Notes: a model not told the origin generated them from the letters alone. A stretch of 64,000 nucleotides of DNA from Chinchilla lanigera (GCF_000276665.1 NW_004955425.1:21308670-21372669); one strand, 5' to 3'; positions 44,036 through 57,014 are shown, counted from the stretch's first letter. Numbers and translations are program-made.

Positions 44036-46568
44036 CGGCTGAGAGTCTGGGGCTGTGGCTTAAGGTTCCACTCACCCAGCTCTGCTGTCCCTTACTCTTT
44101 GGATTCCATGTGCTCTCCAGTCTGACGGCATCAAGAAAAAGAACCACGACTAGCAACAGGGCTTGGTTCTGGGAGCTGAACATTACACTATCACAACAGT
44201 GTATCTCCCTGGCTTTAGGTCAGCGCTCAGGAATCTGGAACCTGGCCTGGATTTTATTGTCCATGTCACCAGGTTTCAGGAGAAGTGCTTCCCTCATTTC
44301 TACTTACATTTGTGGAACGTGTAAGCACATTTTTAACCCTAACAAGCCACACTCTGAGGATGTCACTCCATGCACATTTTGGGCATGTGTGGCACTCTGC
44401 ATGTGTCCGTTCTGTTGCTTTCCATCTCTTTTTTCCTCTCAGTTTGATTTTTGCCCCTCAGTTTGATTTTTTTCAACTTTAAAAAGCTTCAAATGTGTTA
44501 CAAAATAGAACTAAAACAATTTTTGATACTCATTGTCTTAAAGATGCATTTCTTTCTGAAAGAGATATAAGTGAATGATAGGAACTCATATATTCCAGGT
44601 AGGAATGACAGAGCACTGTACTAAAGAGTGGCCAGGAGACCAGGCCCCCTCATCCTTCACTGGGCAGGTGGCCTGAGATAAAACCCATGGATATTCTCCC
44701 TCCCTGCTTCCAAGTATAAACAGAGGATTATGTCTTTACAACCCATATCACTAACGCAGGCCCACAGGCTATTATGAGAGTCAAATAAATCAGTATTTGA
44801 AAATATAGTTTGATTTTAAATAGTCAGTTATGGTATGTGGATTTCAATCTTTCCTCAAAATCCATCCTCATTCTCTAAGTTGCCATTTTTGTTTGGAAAT
44901 CTTGTTTGCGTGTTTGTGATCAGCACTCTTGCTAGTTTATAGGAGGCCTTTCTTTTTTGGGGAAGGATGGTCAGCTGTCTGACTGCTGCTTTCTGGACGC
45001 TCCATTTCAGAAGGAAACCCTGGTGAGGTTCAATCTCGACATCTGCAAATCACATCCACAAGGAAAGTGTGACTCCCTCGAGTTACTGTGTTAAATTTTC
45101 ATGGATATTATTCAGAGAAGAGGTGTTGTCCATGGGCCAAATCACTTGAAATCATGATATCAGCCCTGTTGCTGAAAAACTATGCACCTACCCTAAAGCA
45201 AGGAGAAGGGTGTGTGGTGGGACACAAGGTTACTCTGAGAAAGGCCACTGTGTGGACCCTTCTGAAGTGTTAAAGATAATATCGTCAAAGAACAAGGTAG
45301 AGTACCCAGCAGAGAGGTATAGAGCAATGAAGGGTGCTGTCTCATCAACAGTCCTACACAAAAGACCATTGCTGAAATGATTTACCTCCTTGCAGGGTGA
45401 ATAAAGGTACAAATATTCCCTAGTTTAAGCTGCATGGATGGTAAGTATGAGAAATCCTGGCTTTCCTGCCCCCTCCTTCCTAGGTGATATCCAACATCAT
45501 TAATTGACCATGGCATAATTTGCAGGTGACCTGGATGTAATTCCAGAATTCTTCTGATTTAATCAGCTACTATCAATCAATCCAAGATATTGGTAGCCAC
45601 AGAAGTGGCAGGTATTCCTGGTATAAGGGTTTCAGTAACCTGATAAGTTTGTACAGCATTTGGTCAAACATTCAGACCTATCACTGCAGGTCACATATTC
45701 CTCCTCCTCATTGCCATCAGCAGTACTGCCACTGTACCTATCATCAAAGCACAAGTTTGAGTCATTTTAATGGAAAAGCACTTTGATTTTGATATTGGGC
45801 CCCTCCAGGCCATGAGAGCTCCTTGCTCCACACTTGTGTGCCACGTGTCTCCTCATGATTCCAACATAAGCTTTTCCTTTATTGTCCTGCCAGTGCTAAT
45901 CACAACTAAACAAATTTCCAAAAAAGGAAGCTATATGCATTGGAACAGGGTCTTTCCCCACAACAGTAGAATGATGTCATGAACCCAGTTCAGAACCTTG
46001 ATGAATTATTTATCCATGAGGAACAGGTCACTGACACTGAAGTTGCTCTAGGGAAAAACAGCTGCTAGGAAGTTCTATAAGAAGTTATAAAGGAACTCAT
46101 CTAAAGAAAAACATCGAAGTGAGGCTGTTGTAGGAGGGCAGCATTTCATAATGAAAGTAGAACAGGTCCCATAACAAAAGCTCCCTACCTTTTCACTTCT
46201 CCTTGGCTTCTTGTTATAGTATCATGGAAAGGAACACCTGCACAAGTCCAAGTTGTCCTTTTGGTTTGGTGGCCTCATTCTTGGGAAGTTGGGCTATTCC
46301 AGAGAGCCAGCAGCTATGTGTACAGATGAAAAGAGTAGGATTCAAAGGAGCTTCCTGGCTCTTGAGAAAACTTGGAACCCAGCCCTTACTTCCTATAGAG
46401 CTAGGCTCTGCTAATACCATTTAACAAGTCCTAGATTATGCAACCATCAAAGCTAGTGGTCCAGAGATGCAGCTACCTGCCATAGAAGACTCATGGGAAC
46501 CTATCTCTTTACCAGATAAAGACACCTCACTCTGTTCATACCAAGGTTTCTCCAGGGTACAAGTCAGA
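44036..46568. other. Long unassigned stretch
   Basis: No supported gene. The 146-aa frame at 44026-44466 ends in sequence with TTTGATTTTTGCCCCTCAG repeated in part (44442-44468) and has no domain. 44480-44900 is AT-rich. 45500-46560 could be old ERV-internal material because it leads directly into a MaLR LTR, but no protein motif survives to prove it. Confidence 0.3.
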
Positions 46569-46984
46569 TGTTATGGTTTAGATCTAAAATGTCCCCCAAA
46601 AGACTCATGTGTTCAGTGGTGGGGATTTTGCAAGGTTATTGGGTCATGGGGGTGCTGTGCTAACCAGTGGATTGATCCATTTATGAGTTCAGTAGCTGTA
46701 TGTACCATTAGGAGGTCAGGCCTGGTTGGAGGAGTGAATCCCTGGGTTAGTAACATTGGCATTTATATTCTTATGCCTAGCTCCTCCCTTCTCTCTCTAC
46801 TTCCTGGTTGCCATGGGTTGAACATTTTTCCTCTCTCGTCCCCCTCCACCATGCTGCTTGTGCCTTAGCACCAGCTTACCATGGACTAAACCCTCTGAAA
46901 CCAGAAGCCAAAATAAACCTCTCCTCCTTTAAGTTGCTAGTATCAGTGTTTTGTCGCAGTGATAAGAAAGTAACTACTAATACA
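46569..46984 (+). mobile_element. MaLR-type LTR
   Basis: Begins TGTTATGGTTTAGATC, continues 'GTCCCCCAAAAGACTCATGT', 'TTATTGGGTCATGGGGGTGC', a CTACTTCCTGGTTGCCATGG stretch, GAAGCCAAAATAAACCTCTC with AATAAA, and ends AACTACTAATACA. This is the ordered structure of mammalian MaLR LTRs, nearly full length at 416 bp. No clear 5-bp TSD was found. Frames of 133 and 68 aa within it are spurious. Confidence 0.85.
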
Positions 46985-49210
46985 GAAAAGGATATGCTGT
47001 TGAGGTGTAGGTAGATATAGGATATAAACCCTAAAATCTAATGAGCAGAATAAAAATCATAAATTTGAATATAGTAATGATGAATAGGATAAACATTCTA
47101 AATTTGATCAGAACCCATCAGTTTGAATTACCCCTGAGCTCAGTGCTACAAAGAAATAACGGACCTAGTCACATTTAGAGAAATCCAAAAGGCCTTAAGC
47201 CATAAGTAAACACAGACCGCTCTGTGGAAATGAACAAACTCACCAGCGATCACTCCATTCGGTTCCCACTGGACAGCCACATTAATGTGAGGCAGAGCCA
47301 CAAGCCGTGCCACACTGAGTGCTGCTGGCACATGTAGCCACAGTGGGCAGTTTGGCCTACTAAAAACTTGAAAGAAGTCCACAGCATTCAAATTCACAAG
47401 CAACCACCAAAGCCAGAGCAGGGGGATTCCCAGGGCAGGGAGTCTGTAAAGCCAGAAAACTCAGAAAGGCCAGATGTTATCCTGATTTCAAGAGTAGGGT
47501 AAAAATACTGACCAAGAACCAGGCTGTGAACAGAGCTCTGCCTGCAATAGAAAGGGGACTTACGGGCCCTGCTTGCTCTCAAGATGGGCCTGCATACCAC
47601 TCTATGATTCTGAAATGGTAGCCCTGGGCACCAGTGACTCCCAACCCAAGCGTTAGCAGGCTCTGAGTTCGAGAAGTGGTGGAAATCAAGGCCTGAGGAA
47701 CAAGAAGAAAGGAATTCAAGTGACCTCATGTATTGTGACCCAGCCACAATCTTTATTTTTATATATATGTTTTTGATGTGTGAAAGCTAGATATAAGATC
47801 GAGCAGGAGGAGATCACACTGATGAGGAGGGGAGGAAATGCAATATTTATTTCCTCACTCCCAAGGAAAGGGAAGCTGGTTCTGTAATTAGCTCTGATTC
47901 CCTTACCAAAGTCAACCAACATGGCCTGCCAGAGTCTAGGTCTTTACTTCCTTTGCTGTAGTAATATTACCCCTTCTACAACACAGACAGCCTACACAAA
48001 TCCCCGCTGATTTGTCAGGAGTGCTGCAGTCCCTGCGTAAGTGGTTACTGTCACAGAGTAACCTCCCACCCCTTGAGAATTCTGACTAATCTGAATGACA
48101 TTCTTGGTCTGATGTTTTTAATATCACTTCCTGAAGGAAAGATTTCTAACTTTACCTTATCCTTTCTTTTGTGTTCTGGCTGAGAAGGGGCCTCTCCTCC
48201 ACCTGCTATGACATCTTTCCACTGTCTGTCACAGGCTGGGTTGCAGAGAGCAGTGCTGTGTCTTATTCTGGGTGTGCCCCCCAAGGTCTCACATGGTTCG
48301 CTCCATGTTTCTGGAAAGGACAGGATGTACAGTATGACCAGCCCAACTAGGTCTGTCTAGGGCCTTCCTGGCTTTAGCACTGAAAGTGGTGGGTCCTGGA
48401 GACCCTCCAGACTTGAGCAAACAAGGTAATTGGTCACCTTGGTCAGAAAGGAGAGCGAGGGAAGGTTGGAGGAAGGCAGCCAAGTAAGACAGAAGAGGGC
48501 TGAATTAAATTAGGTCTGAGAAGGCCTGGGGGCAGAGCGCTCTGGGCTCGAACTTGATGCCTGTGAAGATGTTGCCTTTCTGCTGAGTGCCGGGTGAATT
48601 CATAATGAGCCCATCTCTGTAAAGAAGAGACACTGGACCAGACTTTATCCAGTCATAATTGGATCCTGAAGATAAAATCATTACCTTATTTCCCTGACTA
48701 TAAAATTTAACCAGAAAATAATCTTCAGCTGTAATAATAGCTAGTCGTACCATAGTGATGGCCAGGGTCATGCAGATTACACCTCACTGTTCTCTTGCTT
48801 GGTGGGTACTCTGGGAGGCAAGTAAGGCAAGAGTAGTCTGGTTGGGGCTGGCATTTTTGATCTCTAGTTGTCTTATTTTCAGGGAAATGCAGGTATATGT
48901 ATTTGGGAATCATCTGTTGAGAACCTACCTTTTTCAGGATCTGCGCAAGATACTGAGAATACCGAAGAAATAAGAACAGGAATTCCAGAATCCAGAGGAA
49001 GCAGAGCTGGCCGAGAAAATGTTCTATGGCTTCCTGATTTGTGCCCATGAGGCAGCTCTGCTCACACAGCTGGCAGACATGGTAGGTAGCTGGTCCACAG
49101 CGGGCATAGACACCGTTTCAGAAACCCTGAAGGATAAGATGTTGTGAGCCCTGTGACAGGTCAGCACTGTGCAACCCCGTGTCTGTGAAACCTGTGGATT
49201 AAGAGGGCTG
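46985..49210. other. Long unassigned stretch
   Basis: Several overlapping frames (up to 117 aa at 47394-47747 minus and 107 aa at 48725-49048 minus) without domains. No named repeat recognised. Confidence 0.3.
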
Positions 49211-49213
49211 TTG

Positions 49214-49258
49214 GTTGGTTTGTTTGTTTGTTGCTTTATTTGTTTGTTTGTTTGTTTT
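49214..49258 (+). repeat. (GTTT)n simple repeat
   Basis: About ten TTTG units with a short GCTTTA interruption. Confidence 0.9.
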
Positions 49259-49464
49259 GAAGCAACATGTAGGCCTTTCTCAATATTCTAAATAGTTAAA
49301 AGGATCACCAGGTCCTTGGCTTAACTGAGACGTGACATGATGGCAGGTGGACTTGAGGTGCTGTGCGACAGACTCCAGCAGGAAGCCCAGGGAAGAGGAA
49401 GGACAGGAGGCTTCCACTGAACTCAGGACAGGTGGAGCTAATCCCCCAGTAAACCCCTGCCTGG

Positions 49465-50344
49465 CCCTTTGTAGTGGATTGATAACTGGTGGTCAACTTA
49501 TAACCCCCAGCTGAACTGAGTAAGCATCGTGCTGGCTGTGGAAGGCCCACCTGGGGATTGCTGCCAGCAGCATAAGAGGCAGAACTGGAGAAAGAGAAGT
49601 TAGGCTGTTGGGAGCTGGCAGAAGCTGCAAGGAGCTATTGGTTCTCTCGGAGGAGCTCTTCATGCTGGCTTTCCTGATGACCTAGGCTGTTTTCATCCTC
49701 CAAGGAGCTCAGGGCCTTATTGGCACTGAGAATATCTTTGGTTCACTTTGGGGGAGTTCTAGTCCTCACTCTGAGCATTGCTTCCTGGCTCCAGAGGGAA
49801 GAAGGTGCACAGCTCAGTCTTCGGAAAAGCTTGTCGCACTGGCTTTCCTGATGGGAACTCAGCTTTCTTGATCATTGGAGGAGCTCGGGACCTCACTGTT
49901 GCTGAGGATGGCTGTGGTACCTTCCGGGGGAGCTCTGGTTCTTACTTTGCACATTGCTTCCTGGCTTCAGTGTAGATTCCTCAGCCTGCTAGCACAGATC
50001 CTTCATCCTGCTGGCAGACTTCCTAGATTCCACCCCTGACCTTTGGGCCTTCCCAGCTTAGATCCATGAAACAGGCCTGCATGAAATATTGTTATACGCT
50101 CTGGGCTCCAGTTGGACTTGTGGGAGGCATTGTTATGAGCTCTAGGTCTTCAACTGGACTCATGCAGGGCATTTCTGTGGGATCCAGGCCCTTGGTTAGT
50201 TTCCTTGGTCCTGGTGTGTGGACAGATTTCCTGCACTCTTTTGTATATCATTCTTTGGGTGACTAGTATAAATAATCTTATAAAAATATATGTCCTATAT
50301 ATTATTGTTCCCCTTGCAAATAAGCCCCAAACTATAACACCCTT
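49465..50344 (+). mobile_element. Solo ERVL-like LTR, full length, with 5-bp TSD
   Basis: LTR body 49470-50339 (870 bp) begins TGTAGTGGATTGATAACTGG and ends AAACTATAACA. It is flanked by exact CCCTT at 49465-49469 and 50340-50344, the 5-bp TSD expected for ERVL. Two diverged copies of an internal unit lie at about 49650-49795 and 49824-49971 (TGGCTTTCCTGATG at 49666 and 49840; CATTGCTTCCTGGCT at 49776 and 49952). A TATA-like ATAAATAATC/CTTATAAAAA region at 50265-50290 could serve as promoter. No internal retroviral genes follow. Inverted partner at 40.5-41.3 kb. Confidence 0.88.
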
Positions 50345-51155
50345 CCCGGGTCCTCCATTGTGAATGCTCTAAGGGCCAGTGGCCAGACAGCTGTCTCTCA
50401 GTCCAGAGACGTGGCGCAGCCAAAGTTGTGCAACTGGATGCAAGGCCAGTGTCCTTCTCCCTTTTTATTCTACTCCTGATTTTCTATTCTTCATAAGTCA
50501 TGGACCAGTAAGAACTGTCCCCATAACCTTTGATTATGGCCCACCCAACAGAGACTGCAAACATTGAATAAAGTAGGTTATCTATCTTGTGGTTGATTTA
50601 AAACCTACCCTTGCGTCCAACTTCTCTAGGTCCAACACTGTCTTTTTGGATCTTAATAACTATTAACTGATTGTCTTTCCTAAATTTCCACTGCACCCCT
50701 GTCCACTATAGTATATTTAAGGAATGCATTGTCTTTGTCAAAGATAAACATGTTTCAGAGTTGTTGTAAAACCCGTAAATATTAGAAGTAGCACTTATTT
50801 TACAGATGAGAGGGAAACAGATATGGATTGGGTGGGTCTTCTCAGAATTAAGATTAACTAACCATGCCTGTAAATTATGTCTCTTCTTCTTTGCTGACTT
50901 GTTTGTAGAATTTACCCCCTCTTTTCTCCCTCCCTCATTCTTCCTTATTTCTGGGCATGAGCTGGGGGCACAAGAAGAAACAGGACTTGTTTTCTTGCCT
51001 TTGAGAGTTTGCAAGTACTTGGGATTGATTTTTACCACAAAGCAAAGACTTGGAGCTCAGTTTCTTAATAAGCAGACTCATAGACCATGTCCTTCCTCCA
51101 CCCTCTGCCCACGCATGCCATGTTAACATATTGTTTAAACACAGCATGTGAAGCA
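50345..51155. other. Unassigned sequence
   Basis: Contains ACATTGAATAAAGTAGG at about 50563 but no retrocopy hallmarks. Frames of 106-110 aa on both strands at 50706-51126 mirror each other. Confidence 0.3.
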
Positions 51156-51159
51156 GAGA

Positions 51160-51375
51160 AGGGAATAACTGGGCACGCCTGTTGGAAGGAATAATCAGGA
51201 AGTCTTCACAGAGCAGGGAGGGGATACTGAGTTGACATTTGAAGGATGAATATGAGTATACTCTGCAGTCAAGCTTAAACAAAATTCTCAACAATGCATG
51301 ATTAAGACAAATCAACCAACGGGGTGTGGTAAAAGGGATACGAATGTAGCTCAAAGCAAAGGCCCTGGGTCCTGA
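51160..51375 (-). repeat. Possible ancient L2/CR1-like repeat
   Basis: 'CAGGAAGTCTTCACAGAGCA' followed by GAGTTGACATTTGAAGGATG and AGCAAAGGCCCTGGGTCC follows the common old mammalian pattern (GGAAGGCTTCC...TGACATTTGA...AAGGATGAATAGGA...CAAAGGCCC). Confidence 0.4.
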
Positions 51376-52860
51376 AAAAAGAAGGTTTATGTCAAGAATT
51401 TTGCTTTTAGGATAGGCAGAAGGGTTCAGCACTTCTTTGCCCTGGGTGGGAGACCTCCTTCCACTGTGAGCTGGTTTTCATGTTCAGACCACTGCCCTCT
51501 GAGATGCTGTAGTACCCTGTTCTTCTCATCTGCAATAGAGCTAGGAGAGTGAACCAACATTTGTGGCAAGCTTTTCTAAATGCAGAGTTACAACAAAAAT
51601 GTCTTGGGCATCATTCACAATTAACTGGAAACTTCCATTAACCAAAATGCCCCCTCCTCCGGATGTCTGGCTAACTGTAGGCTGGCAGCATCCGAGTCTG
51701 GCTCCTTCCTCAAGCCCCCTTGTGCTCTGGGTGCCTCGGCCCCACTTTCTCTCTGCTCCCTCTCCCGCCCGCTCAGCGCCTGACTCAGCCAGAGCTGTGT
51801 GGGAGCTGGTGCGGGGTGAATCCGGGAGCTGAGACTGAGGAGCTGCATCAGCCGCTTCCCCTCCGTGGCTCAGTACACCTCGTTCTTCTTCAGCCGGCCA
51901 CTCTCGCTAATGCTATTTTTGTGGGGCAAGATCATCATTCTAGACTCCAGGCAGAGGATCACAAGCAGGGCACATGGCATGGAGGATTGGAGAGGGCCCT
52001 GTTCCCCAGGGAGGAGAACAGTGTTCTGACAGACAGAGCCAGCTGAGGGAGTGAGCGGGGACATTCAGCCCTGGGGGAGGAAGAAGATGAGGAGAGGGTC
52101 TTTAAATAGCAGGTGGCTTCACTGTTTCTATAAATGAAATTGTATGTTTTCAGTGAACACCAATTATGAAGATGGTCTTTTGTGAAATAGCTGTACCCGC
52201 CCTCAAGACGGCCCGAGGCTCCAGAGGGGCTGGGGGTGCTCCCTGCAGTCCACAGACACAGCTGGCTGCACCCGCACACAGTGCCAGGACTTTGCCATTT
52301 CTTTCTGCTTGAGGAAGGTGCAGGCTGGAGTGAGTGGCCTGGGGGAGACAGAGGGACAGTCACAGACCGGAGCCCACCTCACACTTTGCCAGACATGATT
52401 TTCCTTTCCATCTGTCACTGTTATCTGAAAGTCATTCATTCTCCTCTGAAGAGGCTGAAAAACAGAGCCAGGTGTTCTGTCCCTGGAGTGGAGGAGTGGG
52501 AGGGAGGGACAGACGGAGGCAGGGTCTCTCCACAGGGCAGGGCCGACTGGAACCGGCCTGTCTTTTCTTGGATCTATTGAACAATCCCTTCCGAAAAGGT
52601 GTAAGGCATGGGCAGGAGTGTGAGGATCCTTCACCCTGAAGAAATCATTTTCCTTCCAGCCTTGTTGCTTTTTGGAAACTAACCCCCATGTCTCAAGGCA
52701 CGTGAGTGGTTCATCCCACCTCCAGTGACCCAGGAAACAGAGGCCTAGATGGTGAAAAAGTCACAGTGGCGGTGAATCAAAATCTCACTGGTCAGATCCC
52801 CACACTAGGCTAGGCAACCCACAAGTGCTTCCTAACAAGGAGTAAATAATAACAGCTAAT
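51376..52860. other. Unassigned, GC-richer at 51640-51900 and 52200-52560
   Basis: Contains TGACTCAGCC at 51781, an AP-1/MARE-like hexamer context. Overlapping frames on both strands (up to 143 and 165 aa) have no domain. No exon is defended. Confidence 0.3.
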
Positions 52861-52861
52861 A

Positions 52862-53080
52862 TTTGAGCGCACTATATAACACACGTGCCATTTATTAACT
52901 CATTTAGTGCTAGCAATTCCATTAGTGCTTATTCTCAGAGCAAGCCACCAAAACTTGCTCAAAGACACAGCTGGAGCGTAGCAGTGCCAAGACTCCCACC
53001 CAGGTGGCTTGGAGGTCTGATGGTCTTGTCCACGGCTCGGTGCTGCCACCATTCATACCACTGCCTCCAAATAGGCCAGG
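52862..53080 (-). mobile_element. Probable MIR SINE
   Basis: Begins with 'ATAACAGCTAATATTTGAGC' and 'GTGCCATTTATTAACTCATT' followed by TAGTGCTAGC, as in the reverse of MIR. The downstream part (GCTCAAAGACACAGCTGG, GGAGCGTAGCAGTGCCAAGA) fits the inverted A/B-box side. Confidence 0.6.
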
Positions 53081-54512
53081 CTTCCCTACACTCACTGATG
53101 CACTCACTTCTCTGCCTGGACCTTAGGGACAGACTATGGTGCTGCAAGATCGCTCTTGATGTGAATGTTAGGCTACTGTGGTCAGATTTGCCCCGCTCAG
53201 GGTTTTCTGCTAAGACATATTAAAAACATAGCTATTGTGGAAAATGCAGGCAAAAACTCTAAACTACCTATCTGCCATGCAGGGAGAAGTGATATTTAAA
53301 GGCTGCCTGGTGGATCCACCTTCTTAGAAACCTAAGAGGACCAGAGCCCCTAAAAGGAGCTAAGCTTCTCCCATCCAACCCGATCCTGTCTGAATGAGAG
53401 TAGTACAAAGGGTCACATCATTCAAGAAGCATCCTGTAGCCAAAGGCCTCTCCAAAATGTGTTATGTGAATCCATTTCAGCCAAATGAAAACAAAATGGA
53501 ACCATCAACATGGAAGAATAATTTTGACAGTACCTTGTGAAAAAAACAATAGGTCTTAGAAATACAATCAAAGAAATCAACCTGGAGGCTCACCTAGGTT
53601 CCCCCAGGAGTGTGCAGCTGAAAAACCCCCTTCTTGGAGGGATAGTAGTCTGGCAGAAACATGGTCCAGGAGCAGTGCTTGCAGGCCTCTTGCAGGGTCT
53701 GACACTCAAGGGGCCGAAAGAGAACACATTCACTTCCCAGATGGCTGGTTTTGGAAAACAGGGGCTGGCTGCTCTCCAAGCCCTTTTCTGACCCTGCCTT
53801 GACCTGGGGCACTGGGATGGAGGCCGCTCCCCTGAGAAATACATTTGCCCTTCGGTTGCAAAACACCTCTGAGTGATTGATGAACCCAACCCAGGGAAGA
53901 GAGAAATGTCACCAGCACCTGAAACATAGCCACATGAGAAAGAAAACAGTCCAGTCTTTCAGAAGCTACAAGTCACCCGGGCACAGAAGAATGGGACTAA
54001 AAGGGATCAGACTCGGGAGTGGACTCTAGGCCAGCTGACAGATTCACAGTGCCTTGTAACAAGATACATTTATCCGCACCAAACTGTGACCTCTGCTTCC
54101 TCCTTTGGCTAAGTGTCCCTTGTCTTGTATCCAGTCCTCAGCAGGGGCCAACTCCTCCTCAGCAGATGGTGTCTGGCCTTGGGAGGTGGGCAGGTCCTCC
54201 CCTCACAGGTGGGAGTTGCATAGTGCTGGCCCAGGCACTCTACTGGCTCAAGACAATTCAAAGCTATGAGCTGGCTTTTCCTGGGAGAGACATCAACCCC
54301 CATTTGTGACCTTGTGGCCGCAAATTATTTTCTGTCTCTAGCCTTTGATTCTTCTGATATAAAAGGTAGACAATCACACAAGATACATGTTTTCAAACTT
54401 TGCTTAACAGTGGAACATATTTTGAAGACTAAATCCAACAAGGCATCCAATAACACACACGACAAATGCAAGTGGAGCTTCTTCAAAGTTAGAATAGCAC
54501 AACAGTAAGGAG
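53081..54512. other. Unassigned sequence
   Basis: Overlapping frames at 53537-53933 on both strands lack motifs. No named repeat. Confidence 0.35.
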
Positions 54513-54514
54513 CT

Positions 54515-54715
54515 TTACGGTTTACACCTCAGCTCTGTCACTTATTGCTGTGTGACCTTGGGTAAGTTACATACTTATCCAAGGAGCTTTAATTTTTCAG
54601 CCATAAAACAAGGATCATCATACTACTTCATGAAGTTAAAGATGAATGAGATAGTCCACGGACAGCACTTAGTACAGGGGGTTCTGTCAGTATTTGCTGC
54701 TATCATTCACCATTA
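54515..54715 (+). mobile_element. MIR SINE
   Basis: 'CAGCTCTGTCACTTATTGCT' followed by GTGTGACCTTGGGTAAGTTA, 'CCATAAAACAAGGATCATCA' and 'GCACTTAGTACAGGGGG', in full MIR order and well preserved. Confidence 0.85.
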
Positions 54716-55985
54716 TGAGCCAGCCCCAGCAGTGGGGGAGTTGGGTTTCACAGGTTCAGTTCACCCTTCTGATTCCTACTCCATCTCTTCATCAGGCCTA
54801 CAGAGTCACTGAGAGATGTCAGCGCTCTGTGGGCCCACCTGGACTACCCTTGGGAAGACGGATATTTCCTAGACTTTCCTGAGGTCAGAGGCTTATTGAC
54901 TGTGTTCGGCGACCAGGTCCCAGGTGGGGTTCAGGTCTAAGGGATCTGTGCTGAAGAAACACACAGGTGTCTTCCAATGCTTTGAAGGGACACTGGAAGT
55001 GATCCTAAGAGTCTTGAAGCCCTGACAGTCTTGAAGCCCTGGGCAGAGGCAGGAGCCACTCCCAGATGACCCTCTGGGCTGGGGCCACCCAGACAAGGCT
55101 GATGGGGAAAAGGCCGGCGCCCGACTTGGAGGCGCCTGTCCTGCCTGCTGGGGCAGCTCAGGCTTGCCCTCTCGCTGACCTTCTGGACTCTCACTCTGTC
55201 CTGTCAGCCTCAGCTCACTTTCCTGGCCCTCAGCATGTGCCTGCCCAGCACTAGTGTCTCTGCTTAACCTCCCCTTGGCCCGCCCTGTTCTATTATTGCC
55301 AGCATCCTGGTGGGACAATTTCACACGGAGATGGAGTCAATGCATTAGGATAAGAAACCTAAAGAGATACCATTTTCTGCTTAATCTATTTTCTCCCCAT
55401 GGGTCAATTTGGCTGCACTTTTATTTTGAAAGAAAGGAACCTAGAAACAAATGAGCAAACACCTTATTATTGAGAACCATCTGCAGAAAACCCCATGGGG
55501 CAACTTCAAGGTCAAAGCTATCTGTTCTGCCTCATACACAAAACAGCTGACAGGCAGGCAGGACGGGAAGCCCAGGATCGAAAGAGTTTGGGCAAAAGCG
55601 AGTATCTCCTCCACTGAATGTGAAAGTAAGGGTTTTTTCCACAACGCAGATCTTCAAACTAAGAACATTTGAGTATTTAACAGAAACAATGATCCTGTAG
55701 AGTTGGCTGTTTGGTCAGGAAAAATCAACAGCAACCCTGAGACTCATTCTTGGCTCTTTCCCTCTCTTTGATCCTAGATTTTCATTTTTTTAAAATGCCA
55801 TCTGTTCTTCCTGTAACTTTTGGGTAGAAGAAAAACAATTTTGATTTTTGAACTGTGTGTTTTTTCTCTGATGCTTCTGTCTGCATAGGTGAGGGAGGAA
55901 GGTAAGAGGTCAGTTTCTCCTACTGCATCAGCTTCCACCAGGACAGGATGATCCTGTCACAGGAGCAGAGAAACAGAATTAGAGG
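54716..55985. other. Unassigned; GC-richer at 55030-55330
   Basis: Holds a short tandem repeat AGTCTTGAAGCCCTG at 55010 and 55027. The 143-aa minus frame at 54893-55324 is Gly/Ser/Pro/Gln-rich and looks like a by-product of composition. Confidence 0.3.
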
Positions 55986-56014
55986 ACATGCTGTGGGCGC
56001 TGCCTCGGGGCCCT

Positions 56015-56165
56015 CGGCGCCTTTCCAGGATGGTGCGAATGCTCTGTTCTGTGCTGAAATACAGTAGCCCCTGGCCACACGTGGCTACTGAGCATTTGCC
56101 ATGTGATTGAACAACTAGAGAACCACATTTTAAAATGCATGTCACTTTACTTAACTGAAATCTAC
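56015..56165 (+). mobile_element. MER5A-like hAT-Charlie MITE
   Basis: 'CAGTAGCCCCTGGCCACACG' followed by TGGCTACTGAGCATTTG, 'GTGATTGAACAACTAGAGAA' and 'ATTTTAAAATGCATG' match MER5A in order. Non-autonomous DNA transposon relic. Confidence 0.75.
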
Positions 56166-56214
56166 ATCTAAATTAAATATCCAGATATATAAATATGTGA
56201 CACAGCTTGGGGAT

Positions 56215-56216
<2 letters not shown>

Positions 56217-56256
<40 letters not shown>
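56217..56256 (+). repeat. (GT)20 microsatellite
   Basis: Twenty uninterrupted GT units. It produces the Cys-Val frames on plus and Thr-His frames on minus. Confidence 0.98.
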
Positions 56257-56258
<2 letters not shown>

Positions 56259-57010
56259 GCAGGCTTCAAGAACAGACGCGGAGCTTGTTTCTACACTATT
56301 CACCTCCCTCCATCTTGGCCTCTCTTGGTCCTGGCCCTTCCACAAACCACCATCAACTGCTGAGCATCTCCGGAAGTGCTTTCCCCCACATATGGCCGTG
56401 CTGCTTTTCCTTTTAATGATCATAGCTCCCAGCTACTGTCGTTATGTGGACTTTCCTGATCTAACTACACTCTTTAAGTCTACAAGCATAAAAAAATCAG
56501 TTTCATCTAAGATACTAACACCAAGCCAAACCCATAAGCATTATGTCAAGAAGAAATGTGATTCAAGTTTCAGCTTAGCTGGAAAGTGGGCTACAACCCA
56601 TTTGCACGCCTCCCTGGGCTGTGGCCACAGACGAAATGATGGCCCCAGTTCTCCTACTAGCCAACCCTACACTGTAGCTCTGCTCCAATAATTAGTGAGC
56701 GTATTAACTTACTTATCCAGCATCCTTTTGTTTTTCTGTTTTCCCAACATCTAAGGTTCACTAAAGTCTCTTAGTAAACACTAACATACACATATAAATT
56801 ATATAAAGTTTAATCTTTGGTTAAACAAAAACTAAACGAGGCCAATGAGATTTAATTAGGGAAGAGGAAATCATGTTTCCCATAAATCTGCCACTTCTAG
56901 CTTAAGGACAACAAAGCAGTTAACTCCTGCTTTTCCAACAGTTCCCTTTACCCCTTTCAGAAGAGTTTGGTCTTCATTGTCACATTGGATTTTTCAGGAA
57001 CCAACATGAC
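56257..57010. other. Unassigned sequence
   Basis: A 164-aa frame (56197-56691) starts in the microsatellite and has no domain. 56700-56860 is AT-rich. Confidence 0.3.
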
Positions 57011-57014
57011 AAGG

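Noticed and set aside
40512..50344. A full provirus between the two related LTRs
   Set aside because: The LTRs are in opposite orientation, have their own flanking duplications, and no gag, pol or env motif lies between them.
54893..55324. 143-codon Gly/Ser/Pro/Gln-rich minus frame
   Set aside because: Low-complexity composition in a GC-rich patch, no domain, no signal peptide, and overlapping alternative frames.
56197..56691. 164-codon frame
   Set aside because: Begins in the (GT)20 tract; no motif, and an equally open frame exists on the other strand nearby.
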